DNA from: Poecilobothrus nobilitatus
Taxonomy: Eukaryota > Arthropoda > Insecta > Diptera > Dolichopodidae
Direction: 5' to 3'
Length of the DNA: 64,000 bases
Assembly (NCBI GenBank): GCA_947095535.1
Contig: OX352772.1
Coordinates: 105,449,815-105,513,814 of the forward strand
In this document: in pieces, positions 9,669 through 18,804 of the stretch
Position numbering within the stretch: position 1 is the stretch's first letter
How the letters are laid out: every line of letters starts with the position of its first letter
Made by a program: the position numbers and the translations under genes
Notes under the pieces: generated by a model
What the model was told of the DNA's origin: nothing
The model's input: only the letters and a program-made list of their open reading frames with translations
Databases searched by the model: none

Positions 9669-10861
9669 AATCAACTTTTTCGAGGTTAAACCAATTCTGT
9701 AGGTAATATGAAGACTATATTGGAAAATTTATTTTAAAAAAAATTTGAATCGTTAATATCTCAAAACAATCGTTCTTCATATACTCTACTTCATTCCCCA
9801 CCAGTCGATTTCTTCTTCGAAATAAATTAAATCTATAAAATTACATAATTCATGAAAATATTTTTTAAATCATTTATTATTTTGAACTTTATGTACACAA
9901 ATATATAAGTACATAAATATACATACATATACCAAAGACTATATATACATATATAGGACATTCCAAGTAGGTATTGTTTTCATACTAAAAATTTGTATCC
10001 GAGATTTTGGCAAAAATGCACTACTCCGGTGCGTAGAAGGCTGTAAAAATGTTTATATACTCTTTGCTTATTTTGCAAAAAGCAAATTTACTTAAATACA
10101 CAAATTCTCTGTCACAACTCAAGAAATATTATGTACATATATTTTTTTCTTATATCTAGAAAAAAAATTCATTTTGTTTAAAAAATAAAAACCATACAAT
10201 TAATCTGCTACGTTGTCAGATTTAACATTATAGTTATTTAACATTCATTCTCGTTTATTCGGTTTATAACACATTCAGCACAGCATACAGATGACTAATC
10301 TTTTCTATGTGTTTTAAAAATTGTTTTATTGTAATACATTTTTAAATTTTATGTTATTGAATTGTAATATCATTTAACTAGAATGAATAAAATTTATTTA
10401 AAACTATAACAACTAATCTAAATTACTTACAAAAACCTACATTAAATTACCAGTATTCAAATTATTATATGTCCTAGCATAGCAATACGAAATTACAGTG
10501 TACTGTACCAATTTATTTTATTGAGAAAACTTCTTTTTTTTTTAATCTGATTAATCTCTCTCATTATCTGATGTTGAAGAATTTGATACATGAAATTAAT
10601 AATTAGTTTAATCATTTTTTTTTCTTTTTGCTCTAATTTCAGACTATATACATATATATATATTTTTTGTTTTTTCACTGTTTTGCATACATATTCATTT
10701 TATATTCTTCCAATTGATTTTTTTTTGTTTTTTTGATAAACATTTTTATTATTCCAATTGATTTTTTGATAAACATTTTGAGGTATTTGATAAACTTTTT
10801 GAGGTAAAAACTAAATAAACAAAAATAATTACAAATAATATAAATAATGTTGCAAAAAAAT
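9669..10861. other. No gene; contains a short inverted copy of a block repeat
   Basis: 9958-10046 matches, in reverse orientation, the segment with CTTCTACGCACCGGAGTAGT found at about 44462, 49980 and 56630. The rest is AT-rich, with A/T runs and a local duplication near 10710-10800 (TTGATAAACATTTT repeated). No coding sequence was recognised. Confidence 0.5.
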
Positions 10862-11790
10862 GCAGCTTAATTCAGTGGAATATACAGGGTTATCGTAGAA
10901 ATAAAGTTATTTAGGGTTAATTACTAAAATTATAAACCTTTAATAGTTGCCTTTCAGAAAACCCAAAAGACTACTTCAACTACAATTACTACTTCTCTCC
11001 TAACTTTCATAACTCATCATCAGGTGGCTTAGGTTTTCTTATTAATAAGGGCTTAAACTACACAATTTTAGACTTAATTACGAACATACAAGGAAGTGCC
11101 ATCAAAGTTAATTTTCCAAATTCTCCCACTCCAATAAACATTATAAATATATACTTTAAGCATTCTACCTATTATAGGAAAGAAGACCTTGAGAGCTTAG
11201 TATTGCAAATACAAAAACCGTGTGATTTCAATGCTAGAAATGAGATTTGGGGAGATAGAGTAGCTAATACAAAGGGAAAAGTAATTGAAAAATGACTAGA
11301 AGAAAATGATAATTTGGTACTTTTGGATGACGGTTCTCCGAATCTATTCAGTATTCCTGGAACCTTTACATGCATAGATTTAACTATAAATTCCCCGGAA
11401 ATTACCCCCAAATTTCAATGGCAAACAATCTCAAATCCCAAAGTGAGTAATCATTTTGCTATCCTTTTATGCTCCGAATATAGCAAGGGTGCATTTAAGC
11501 GAAATACAAAATTTCTCGAGCAAACTGCTGACTGGTCCAAATTTAAAAAAGAATTTGAACACTAGCTTCGGGAAAATCCGCAATCCGTGAATATTAATAA
11601 AGAAGCAGCCATTCTGATAAAAAGCATAAAATTCGCAGCAAGTCGGTCCATGGAAACATGTAAGGCAATAAAAAAAAACAACCCAACTTGGTTCAATCAA
11701 AATATTAAAAACTTGGAGAGGAGAGCTTACAGAAATTACATGAACAATCAAAATTTGGTAAGAGCTAGAAAGGCTAATGCAGCAGTAGAT
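10862..11790 (+). mobile_element. I-like LINE, endonuclease half
   Basis: The translation starts with IQWNIQGYR, the usual opening of the apurinic-type endonuclease of I/Jockey-group LINEs. It continues with SSSGGLGFLINKGL, CDFNARNEIWGD (the GDFNA metal-site block with Gly changed to Cys), TCIDLTI and SNHFAI (the SDHxP catalytic block, Asp changed to Asn). The pre-RT linker holds NPTWFNQNIKNLERRAYR. Stops and frameshifts are present. The copy stops at 11790 where Polinton sequence begins. Its reverse transcriptase is missing and its 3' part resumes at about 18805. Confidence 0.75.
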
Positions 11791-11965
11791 AGGTAGGCAC
11801 TTGGGCCAGACAGGTCACTAGGTTAAGGTCACCCGGAAGTAGGTCAAGGTCACCTGTAAGTAGGTCAAGGTCACCTGTAAGTAGGTCAAGGTCACCCGGA
11901 AGTATGTCAAACTGTAATTAGGTCAGACAGGAGTAGGTTAACGACATAAAAGTAGGTCAGACAGG
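11791..11965 (+). repeat. Polinton terminus with 21-bp tandem repeats (TCAAGGTCA)
   Basis: From 11821 there are four units of 21 bp with core GTAGGTCAAGGTCACCTGTA, followed by shorter decayed units built on GTAGGTCAGACAG and GTAGGTTAACG. Each full unit contains AGGTCAAGGTCA (TTAAGGTCA in the first). That is a direct repeat of the AGGTCA half-site, and it includes TCAAGGTCA, the extended half-site of monomeric nuclear receptors such as FTZ-F1/SF-1. The opposite inverted end is not present, so its extent as a terminal inverted repeat cannot be measured. Confidence 0.65.
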
Positions 11966-13271
11966 CGGCGACCGTCAGACAACTCTTGTTGTTTATAAGG
12001 ATTGTATACTTGTTTTAAGTAATAGGTAAACATGGAAATAGTAAGAAAAAATGTTTTTTTTATGCTTGCAAATTTTAAGATGTTGTTGTTTGTTGTTTTT
12101 TTCTTTCGTTTTTTTATGAAGTATTTAAAGAAGAGGAAAGAAAAACCATTAATTAATTGTTATGTAAGAATGTTGAAAAATAAACAAGAAATCAAAAATA
12201 TCTAACGTGGTACAGGTCTACTTCTTATTGATGTATACTTGGCTTAAGTAATAGGCGCATATGAAAAGTAGAAACAAAAAAATGGTTAATGAATGTAAAA
12301 GGAAAAAAACAAAAAAAATTTAAACGTACAAGATAGAACAATTTTAAAAGGTACAACGCATCTTTAAAATTCATAAAGAAAAAGTGCAAACCTGTTTTTC
12401 TGTCTATATAATGATCAAACCATTGAAAAAAAATTATGCGTTTTTAGATGTACCTAACTATTTGTGTTGTTTTTTTTTTTTTTTTTCTACTTTAACTATT
12501 TAAAGAAGATAAAAGAAAACAACTAATGATTATTGTCGGTGTGTCGTGTAAGATATTTTTTGTTTGTAAGAATGTTCAAAAAAAAATATGAAGGAAAAGA
12601 AGACAACCAGGAAATTAAAGCTGTGGAAGTACTTAACGACTAACATGTTGCTTAAGTGCATTGTATGTTGCATAATCTGTGAAGAATAAAAAAAGAAAAA
12701 AATTCAAGTCAGGTTAATTGCATTTGTCACCTATTTTCAAAACAAAAATATAAAAATAAAACAGATTTATTCTGTGTTCAAGAAAAAATATGAATAAAAG
12801 GAAAACTACAAGAAATCAAAAATATATAACGTGGTACAGGCATACTTCTTGTTGATGTATACTTAGCTTAAGTTATAGGCGTATATGAAAAGAATAAGAA
12901 AAAAAGCTTTATAAAATTTAAATAGAAAAATGAAAACAGAACAAAAAGATGTGTAACTACGTTTCTTTAAAATTTTAAAACTAATTTTAAAAAAATTAAA
13001 AGAAAAGTGCAAACTGGTTTTTAAATGTTACATAAAGATTCAACCTTGACAAAATTGATGCAATTTTGAGATGCTTTTATTTCTTCTTGTTATCTTTTTT
13101 TCTATGAAAAAATGATTAGTATTTTTAGATTTTATTGATATGTAAGAATGTAGAACAAAAAAAGATGTATTCTTATGTTGTGTTAAAAAAAAATAAAACA
13201 AATTTATTTATATGTTTGAAATAATTTTTTATTTAAAAATATTTTACAATTTTATAGAAATCTGTGCTGTC
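11966..13271 (+). repeat. Polinton subterminal degenerate repeats
   Basis: A block of about 620 bp occurs twice. TATACTTGGCTTAAGTAATAG near 12229 recurs as TATACTTAGCTTAAGTTATAG near 12853, and GAAATCAAAAATAT plus AACGTGGTACAGG near 12188 recurs near 12815. A partial third copy starts near 12008. Related sequence lies at 61925-62310, next to the polymerase B remnant, which suggests both are ends of the same Polinton family. No gene is seen here. A- and T-runs dominate. Confidence 0.5.
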
Positions 13272-13840
13272 TTAATCTAACATTTTTTCTTTTAAAAGAT
13301 ACATATATACATTATAACAATTTTTAACAGCACATCTGAAATTCTTGTTTAATAAGTGTATAGGACAATTTGATTTAAAGTTATCAATCTTTTGTAATGA
13401 CGGCAAGTTTCTGCTTAAATCTTCTATTTTATCACTGTCAATGTACTTTTGAAGGAATAGTTTTTTTGTTCTCCTTTAACATAAATTTTTTCAGCTAACT
13501 CTAAATAGTGTTTTAATATACATTTTACATCTAAATATTCAACTAGACCGTTATTCCATTTAAGTCCATTTATTTTATTTTTGCAATACTGGTTATTATA
13601 TTTCATATCCGTACTAAGTTCCTCTGAAGGGTACGGTGCTTTGAAGTGATAGACAGTTGGAATTAAACTTCCTTTTTCAAGTATGGCTAATTCTTTTAGG
13701 AAATATTGCTTTTCATTTCCTTGTAAAAATTGTAGGTCAACTATGAGAACTCGTTTAACCATGTCGACGGTTTGTGTAAGAATACTCATTAGAATAAATA
13801 AATTTACATTTATATTCACTTCGGCAAAAGAGCTTTTCAT
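13272..13840 (-). pseudogene. RNase H-like/DnaQ-like predicted nuclease of Polinton, frameshifted
   Basis: The ATG at 13840 opens a 138-codon frame, but homology to the family begins at an internal Met (MVKRVLIVDLQF). Recognisable blocks are VDLQFLQG (first acidic residue), KELAIL, YHFKAPYP, INGLKWNNG and YVKGEQK. At 13424 a one-base shift leads to a second frame with LPSLQKID, CPIH and CAVKNC. The last two give a C-x2-H ... C-x4-C zinc-type site, and the frame ends at a stop at 13272. I recall this protein as a multi-copy arthropod family; the nuclease assignment is an inference from the block pattern. It is divergent from the ATPase and faces the terminus. Confidence 0.55.
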
Positions 13841-13881
13841 ATAAATATAGGTTAACAGTGCTATTTTTAACTAATACAACT

Positions 13882-14555
13882 ATGCTATTTCATCCATTTA
13901 CAATGATGGTAGCGGGGCCATCATGCTGTGGTAAAACCACTTTTATTCATAATTTAATAAAGTATAAAAATGAAAATATACAACCACATATTAATAGAAT
14001 TATTTGGTGTAATCCAGACAAAAATGCCGTTCCAAAATATTTAAAAGATGTGGAATATAGTAACACTATTCCGCATTTTAATGACAATCAAGAACCCTTG
14101 TTAATTATTATCGATGATATGATGTTAAATTCCCATGATAAGTATGTATGTGATTTATTTACTAGAGGATCACACCATAGAAATTTATCAGTAATATTTG
14201 TAACACAAAATGTTTTTCACCAGGGTAAATTTTCAAGAGATATTTCGCTTAACTGTAAATATCTAGTACTTTTCAAAAATCCAAGAGATAAATCGTAGAT
14301 ATTACCTCTAGCTCGCCAAATATATCCCAATCAAATCAAAGCATTTGAAAAAGTATATAATGAAGTGACGTCGGAACAATACGGGTATATATTAATAGAT
14401 CTGACTCAAGACGTTAATGATATATTTCGATTAAGAAGTGATATATTTGGTAAGGTTTGTGTTTTTGTACAAGAGATCAATTAGAACAATTTGGCAAAGA
14501 ATATGAAACGTTTGAAGGTCAACCGTCATATATTGCACCTATTAAAAAGCTCTAA
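13882..14555 (+). pseudogene. Polinton genome-packaging ATPase, nearly intact
   Basis: The ATG at 13882 (MLFHPFTMMVAGPS) is preferred over the upstream GTG at 13858 because Polinton ATPases begin with this block. Walker A is GPSCCGKTT, Walker B is LLIIIDDMM, and a sensor-like TQNVFHQGKFSRDIS and FKNPRD follow, as in FtsK/HerA-type packaging ATPases. An in-frame TAG at 14296-14298 interrupts the frame before a conserved tail with ARQIYPNQIKAFEKVY, QYGYILIDLTQ and FRLRSDIFG. A frameshift near 14460 is then needed to reach EYETFEGQPSYIAP and the stop at 14553-14555. The C-terminus overlaps the start of the next gene by about 50 bases. Its role would be to pump DNA into capsids. Two lesions make it a pseudogene. 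Confidence 0.85.
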
Positions 14556-15492
14556 ACCGAAATTTCAGAAAGTAATTATAAAACATTGTGACCCTGAAGT
14601 AATCAAAACATTTTGTGAAATTGCTTTAAATATTTTAAAAGATAATTGTAACCTAAGTAAAAAATCAACAACCCAATTACGAAAGTATAAAAAGGAATTG
14701 AGATCCCTTATTTGCCGCCAAAAATCTATAAATAGTAAAAGAAAAATCATTATTCAACGTGATGGATTTTTACCTTCTTGGTGCAGTACTATCAGGGATA
14801 ATCGGAAATTTTATAAAATGAATAATACAACATTTAACAAAATGATTATACTAAAACCCGAGATTTATAAGAAAATGAAACAAAATGCAGACTTTGAATT
14901 AAATGAGTTGGATAAAAATATGAAAAAAATATTGTTAAATAAATATCTAACAGACACTCAAAAATGGTATTTATACAGACAAAATCTATTTAAAATAAGA
15001 AACAAAAATAGAGTACTTCCTAGAAATAAAGAGGAGAAAGTAAAAATTACGGAAACAAAAGGTACTCAAACTCGTGCAAAACCAATGTATATAGATGCGG
15101 AAGCTCAATCGCATTTTCCTGAATATAAGAATGTAGGAATACAAGTTGTTCCTGAAGAAGAAGAAGTATATGAAAAAGAAGCTGATGACTAAGTATTTGA
15201 TGATGAAATTCAGGAAAATGTTTTACCAAAAGCATTGTCAACTGCTTCATTTGGAGAACGTCTTAGAAAAAGAAAATCAATTAGAAATCAAAATGTACAA
15301 ATTTTTGAAACTGATACAGGAGACATTATAATTGTTCCTTTAGATAGCCCAAGCCCACCAACGAAAAAAGAAAAAACTATAAATAGCAAAGAGTTGAATA
15401 GTTCATCAAGACCTCTTTTAAGGTCAGCAGTAGGTAATACTCAAACTAAACTTAATTTTCCAATTCATAAGAATAAATCCGCAAGCTCATGA
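14503..15492 (+). pseudogene. Conserved Polinton protein after ATPase (function unknown), one stop
   Basis: The start is ATG 14503 (MKRLKVNRHILHLLKSS); an upstream TTG is less likely. The N-terminal basic helical domain (HILHLLKSSKPKFQKVI ... STTQLRKYKKELRSLI) ends in KKKxx-like basic residues and FLPSW, a block followed in relatives by a hydrophobic segment. A second block (MIILKPEIYKKM ... LTDTQKWYLYRQNL) is also found in the remnant at 1-272. The tail is acidic (PEEEEVYEKEADD). An in-frame TAA at 15190-15192 splits the gene, and the frame continues with FGERLRKRKSIR and a Ser/Pro-rich end to the TGA at 15490-15492. That TGA overlaps the next ATG as ATGA. Such proteins recur in insect Polintons, and a minor virion or DNA-binding role is a guess. 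Confidence 0.65.
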
Positions 15493-16216
15493 ACAACATA
15501 CAAGTAAATGATGAATTTTATGTCACTTTACTCAGTGACTCATCTATGAACTATTATCCAGAAAATTCATTATCATCTTTTACAAATAAAATGAATAAAT
15601 ACATGTGTGATTCAAGGTGGAAAGTCGGTATTTCAGAAATGTATGTTAATGATTTCGTTCCAAATGTGTATGGTGAAGAATGGGAATTTTTAATTTTATA
15701 AACGATGAAGTTCATTATACAAAACCAATAAAAGCTGAGGAGATGCCTAAAAATTTAAGTTACACCACAATATGTGTTACTAAGCCTAAAATAGATATAA
15801 AAATAAGAGCAAATTACGCTTATACCCTAGAAGGACTTTTGACAACATGTTTCAATCAAGTATCTTTTAAAGTTACAGATTTTAAAAAATATAAATCACG
15901 TGTAATAGAAGCTTTCAAAACTTTTGTAGATAGTGTACAATTGATTCCCATTAGTAATCCAGATATGTTTTTTATATACACAGATATAATTGAACAGCAA
16001 AAAATAGGTGATAAAGATATAAGGTGTTTAAGATCTGTTAACATACAAAATTCTTTCACTGATACTGTAAAAGAATTCAGTAATATTCAATATTGCAATG
16101 TGGAGAAATCATTTAATAACATTTTATTACTTTTATGTGATAAATATGGATACAAAATAAACTTTTCCTATAGTTCAATTCCAACAAAAATTGTATTACA
16201 TTTTAAAAAAGTATAA
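15489..16216 (+). pseudogene. Polinton minor capsid protein (penton type), one frameshift
   Basis: The gene starts at the ATG overlapping the previous stop (ATGA). The N-terminus FYVTLLSDSSMNYYPENS, then FTNKMNKY and WKVGISEMYVNDF, is the conserved opening of Polinton penton-like single jelly-roll proteins (asparagine-rich turn, then WKVGISE strand). Around 15680-15700 the frame changes: the first frame stops at 15701, while the second runs from about 15680 to 16216 with IKIRANYAYTLEGLL, FFIYTDIIEQQKIGD and LRSVNI. The YTDII...GD...LR block is typical of the C-terminal half. The protein would sit at the fivefold vertices. About 240 residues fits the family. One shift is the only lesion seen. 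Confidence 0.75.
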
Positions 16217-16262
16217 ATAAAAGCGATTTTACAAAACTATATATTATTTTATTTTATTCATT

Positions 16263-16703
16263 ATGGAGAGAGCGTACTACAAATATTATTTAGTTCAATC
16301 AGGAAAAGGTCTTGAGGATATTGGTCCTTTGTTACACTCAATTGTACCTTACCAAAGGGGACGGGGGTTATGGAGCTTTTTCGGTGGTCTTTTTAGACAT
16401 TTAAAACCAATATTTACGTCAGGAGCTAATATATTAAAAAAAGAGGTTATTAACTCTGGTATTAATGCATTATCAGATATTGCCACAGGTGCAAATGTAA
16501 AAGAAGTGGTTCAAGATCGAAGTAAAGAGATAATGAAAAATGTAAGACGAGGTGCAGTTCGGAAACTCAATGAAATGTATGGACAAGGCAAAAGAAAACG
16601 AAGAAAACCTATAAAAAGACCTCTCATTAATAATTTAAATTATTTTACGTCGAAGCGACGCAAAGTTAGTAACAAAAACAAACAAAAAGATATTTCTGAA
16701 TAA
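16263..16703 (+). CDS. Polinton pVI/core-like protein (GLWSFFGGLF motif), intact frame
   Basis: An uninterrupted 146-codon frame with an ATG start and a TAA 2 bases before the capsid gene. Residues 1-20 (MERAYYKYYLVQSGKGLEDI) lead to QRGRGLWSFFGGLFRHLKPI, an amphipathic glycine/aromatic helix preceded by a GRG site. This resembles the maturation-cleaved, membrane-active pVI-like proteins of adenovirus relatives. A helix with GANILKKEVINSGINALSDI follows, then a very basic tail (GKRKRRKPIKR, SKRRKVSNKNKQK) likely to bind DNA or act as a nuclear signal. This is one of the few Polinton genes here without a lesion. The pVI comparison is by position and composition, not by proven homology. Confidence 0.7.
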   Translation: MERAYYKYYLVQSGKGLEDIGPLLHSIVPYQRGRGLWSFFGGLFRHLKPIFTSGANILKKEVINSGINALSDIATGANVKEVVQDRSKEIMKNVRRGAVRKLNEMYGQGKRKRRKPIKRPLINNLNYFTSKRRKVSNKNKQKDISE

Positions 16704-16705
16704 TT

Positions 16706-17993
16706 ATGATTGAATGTATGAAATCAGAGCTTGATATTTTTAAAACACAGCCTATTCTGTCAAGTATTTTACGATCTGAAGAAGTTTAATATAACTCTAT
16801 TGCTTCTTTAGATAATCCATCTGTCATAGAATTTGTTTCACTAGGGTACCGTGATACATATAGAGACTTGTCTTCGACATATCTAAAATTAAAAGTACAA
16901 ATTTTAAAAAAAGATGGAACTCAATGGAATAAAGATAACAAAACTGATGGAACACCTATACAGCAACCAAATGTGGTTAATAATATGTTACATTCATTAA
17001 TAAAACAATGCAATGTTCAACTAAATGGAAAGAATATATCTCCATCAGATGGCAATTATCATTACAGAGCTTATATTGAATCATTGTTAAATTATGGTAC
17101 GGATGCCGCTACAACGCATTTGGAGTGTGGTGGATGGATGCTAGATAAGCCAAATATAGCAAAAACAGATAATAGTGGTTCAAAAGAATGTCAAAAATTA
17201 TACCAAAATAGCAATGTAGTGGAACTTATGGGGAAACTACATTTAGATATGTTTAACCAACCTACACTTCTCATAAACAATGTCGATGTTCGAGTTGTCC
17301 TAACATTAGAAAAACCAGATTTTTACCTCTTTGCAGATGATACTGATGAATCTCAACTGAAAATTTTAGAAGCCACTTTATTTATGAGAAATGTAACAAT
17401 TAATCCTAGTGTGCTATTAGCACATAATGGGTATGGGTAGAAACTTTTGGGTAGAGGTAAAAACTTTTACCATTCCACAGAATAGTTCATCAATATCACT
17501 TGATAATGTTTTTATTGGACAGTTGCCAAACACAATCATTTTTTGCATGACAGAAAATACAGTTTACTCTGGAAAAAGTTCAAAAAACCCATACAATTTT
17601 AAACATTTTGATATTTCACAATTTGTGTTAAACGTAAATGGTGTTCAAATACCTAATTCAGCAATTGAAACCAGTCTTTCAGATGAAAATAATTGCTGTA
17701 CAAGAGCATATAGTACACTTTTTTCAGGAACTGGAATTTACCATAATGATAAAGGTCATCAGATAACAAAAACCATGTTTAGTAATGGGTTTTTAATTCT
17801 AGCTCTTGATTTAACTCCAGATGTATCAGGAAATGAAGTGTGTCAAGGTCTACTAAATCAAGGTACAGTTAGAATTGAGGCAAGGCTATCAAAACCACTT
17901 ACATCTACACTGACTGCTATTGTTTATGGAGAATTTGATGTAAGTTTACAAATTGAATTAAAAACCGAAATATATTCTCAAACCTATAAATAG
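16706..17993 (+). pseudogene. Polinton major capsid protein (hexon type), stop and frameshift
   Basis: The start codon ATG 16706 lies 2 bases after the previous stop. The N-terminal block MKSELDIFKTQP and SIASLDNPSVIEFV, then YRDLSSTYLKLKVQI, is the conserved opening of the double jelly-roll capsid protein. A TAA at about 16787 interrupts it. The frame runs on through NNMLHSLIKQCNVQLNGK, YHYRAYIESLLNYG and RNVTINPSVLLAH. Near 17430 a shift, with loss of some residues, leads to VEVKTFTIPQNSSSISLDN, IGQLPNTIIF, NPFNF-like NPYNFKH, YSTLFSGTGI and LALDLTPD, ending at 17993. About 430 residues if the lesions are ignored, matching Polinton capsids. It is the main shell protein. Confidence 0.85.
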
Positions 17994-18026
17994 CATACAT
18001 AAAAGTAAATTTGAATATTTGACAAA

Positions 18027-18359
18027 ATGTCACTGTCTTGTGCATTTCTGGATGTAACATTTTGTAGTGATGATAATAATACCTTGTTTGCGAAAGATAT
18101 TTGTATAGTTGGTTTTAAAGAACCTTGTAAAAAGTTTGTAAAAGAGCTCAAGTATAAATTTCCAACTAGGGATTTTATAAATGATAATTTTGATAATTAC
18201 TCTTTTGGAACTGCTTACAACGATAAAATAAATAAAGAGCTCTGTCAAATACTAGAAAAATTTGATGTTATTATAACAAATAAAAAAATCAAAAAAGAGT
18301 TTTTATCAAATTATATTAAAGAAACAACTAAAGTATATGACTTGAGTCAATTTGATTGA
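18027..18359 (+). CDS. Small Polinton protein between capsid and protease
   Basis: An intact 110-codon frame with its own ATG and a TGA that overlaps the protease ATG by one base (TGATG). The layout FLDVTF, FAKDICIVGF, FPTRDFINDN, a short central region, FDVIITNKKIKKEFL and VYDLSQF has the same order of hydrophobic strands and acidic positions as the RNase H-like protein at 13272-13840 (VDLQF, FLKELAIL, YP..., YVKGEQK). It may be a shortened relative. I cannot assign a function with certainty. Tight coupling to the protease suggests co-expression with the virion genes. Confidence 0.55.
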   Translation: MSLSCAFLDVTFCSDDNNTLFAKDICIVGFKEPCKKFVKELKYKFPTRDFINDNFDNYSFGTAYNDKINKELCQILEKFDVIITNKKIKKEFLSNYIKETTKVYDLSQFD

Positions 18360-18796
18360 TGAATACCCTAGAGATAAGTGACGTATTAAGATGTAAAAAA
18401 CACACACGTAAATTTTTTAAAGGAGCTTTTGCTCTGGATCAACTCCCCGGAATAATTGAAAAACAAACTTTTTTAATTGTAAACACTGATAAATCAAAAG
18501 ATCCGGGAACACATTGGTTAGCTATTTTTAAGCCAAAGAATGGCTGTGTTGAATATTTTGATTCGTTTGGTAGAAAACCAGATAAATTAGAAATTTTAAG
18601 TTACTTAAAAAATCAATGTATAATTTTTAATAAGAAACAGTTACAAAGTAACTATTCAGATGTCTGTGGGCAATATTGTTGTGTTTATACGTGGTATAGA
18701 TGTTGCGGTTATAGTATGAACGCTTTTTTAAAACAATTTAATAAAGAAAATCATATAGAAAATGACAAAAATATAATAAATACTTTACGAACATAA
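18359..18796 (+). CDS. Polinton maturation protease (adenain-like cysteine protease)
   Basis: Intact frame from ATG 18359 to TAA 18796, 145 codons. The catalytic layout of the adenovirus protease/Ulp1 clan is visible: THWLAIF (His), VEYFDSFG (Asp/Glu position), LQSNYSDVCGQYCCVY (oxyanion Gln and nucleophile Cys). The length is a little under that of adenain (about 200), normal for Polinton proteases. It would cleave the pVI-like and other precursor proteins during particle maturation. It lies at the right-hand break of the element, only a few bases before LINE sequence resumes, and its frame is complete. It is unlikely to be expressed as a protein today without its element. Confidence 0.85.
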   Translation: MNTLEISDVLRCKKHTRKFFKGAFALDQLPGIIEKQTFLIVNTDKSKDPGTHWLAIFKPKNGCVEYFDSFGRKPDKLEILSYLKNQCIIFNKKQLQSNYSDVCGQYCCVYTWYRCCGYSMNAFLKQFNKENHIENDKNIINTLRT

Positions 18797-18804
18797 TAAC
18801 ATAG

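Larger units (their letters stand above)
11791..18796 (+). mobile_element. Polinton (Maverick), left part with capsid and protease genes
   Basis: The segment begins AGGTAGGC, fitting the AG start of Polintons. It carries 1.5 kb of terminal and subterminal repeats, then an RNase H-like gene (minus), packaging ATPase, companion gene, penton-type minor capsid, pVI-like protein, hexon-type major capsid, small gene and adenain-like protease (all plus). Genes are tightly spaced, with overlaps of 1 to 4 bases at two joints. Integrase, polymerase B and the right terminus are missing: the sequence passes from the protease stop straight into LINE sequence. It may be called a Polinton or an adintovirus-like endogenous element. 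Six or seven lesions disable the genes, few for about 6 kb, so it is fairly young. Confidence 0.85.

Noticed and set aside
11821..11905. CRISPR-like array
   Set aside because: Units are contiguous 21-bp repeats without unique spacers, in a eukaryotic Polinton end.
11791..18796. An active free virus
   Set aside because: It is embedded in a LINE, carries stops and shifts in several genes, and lacks polymerase, integrase and one end.
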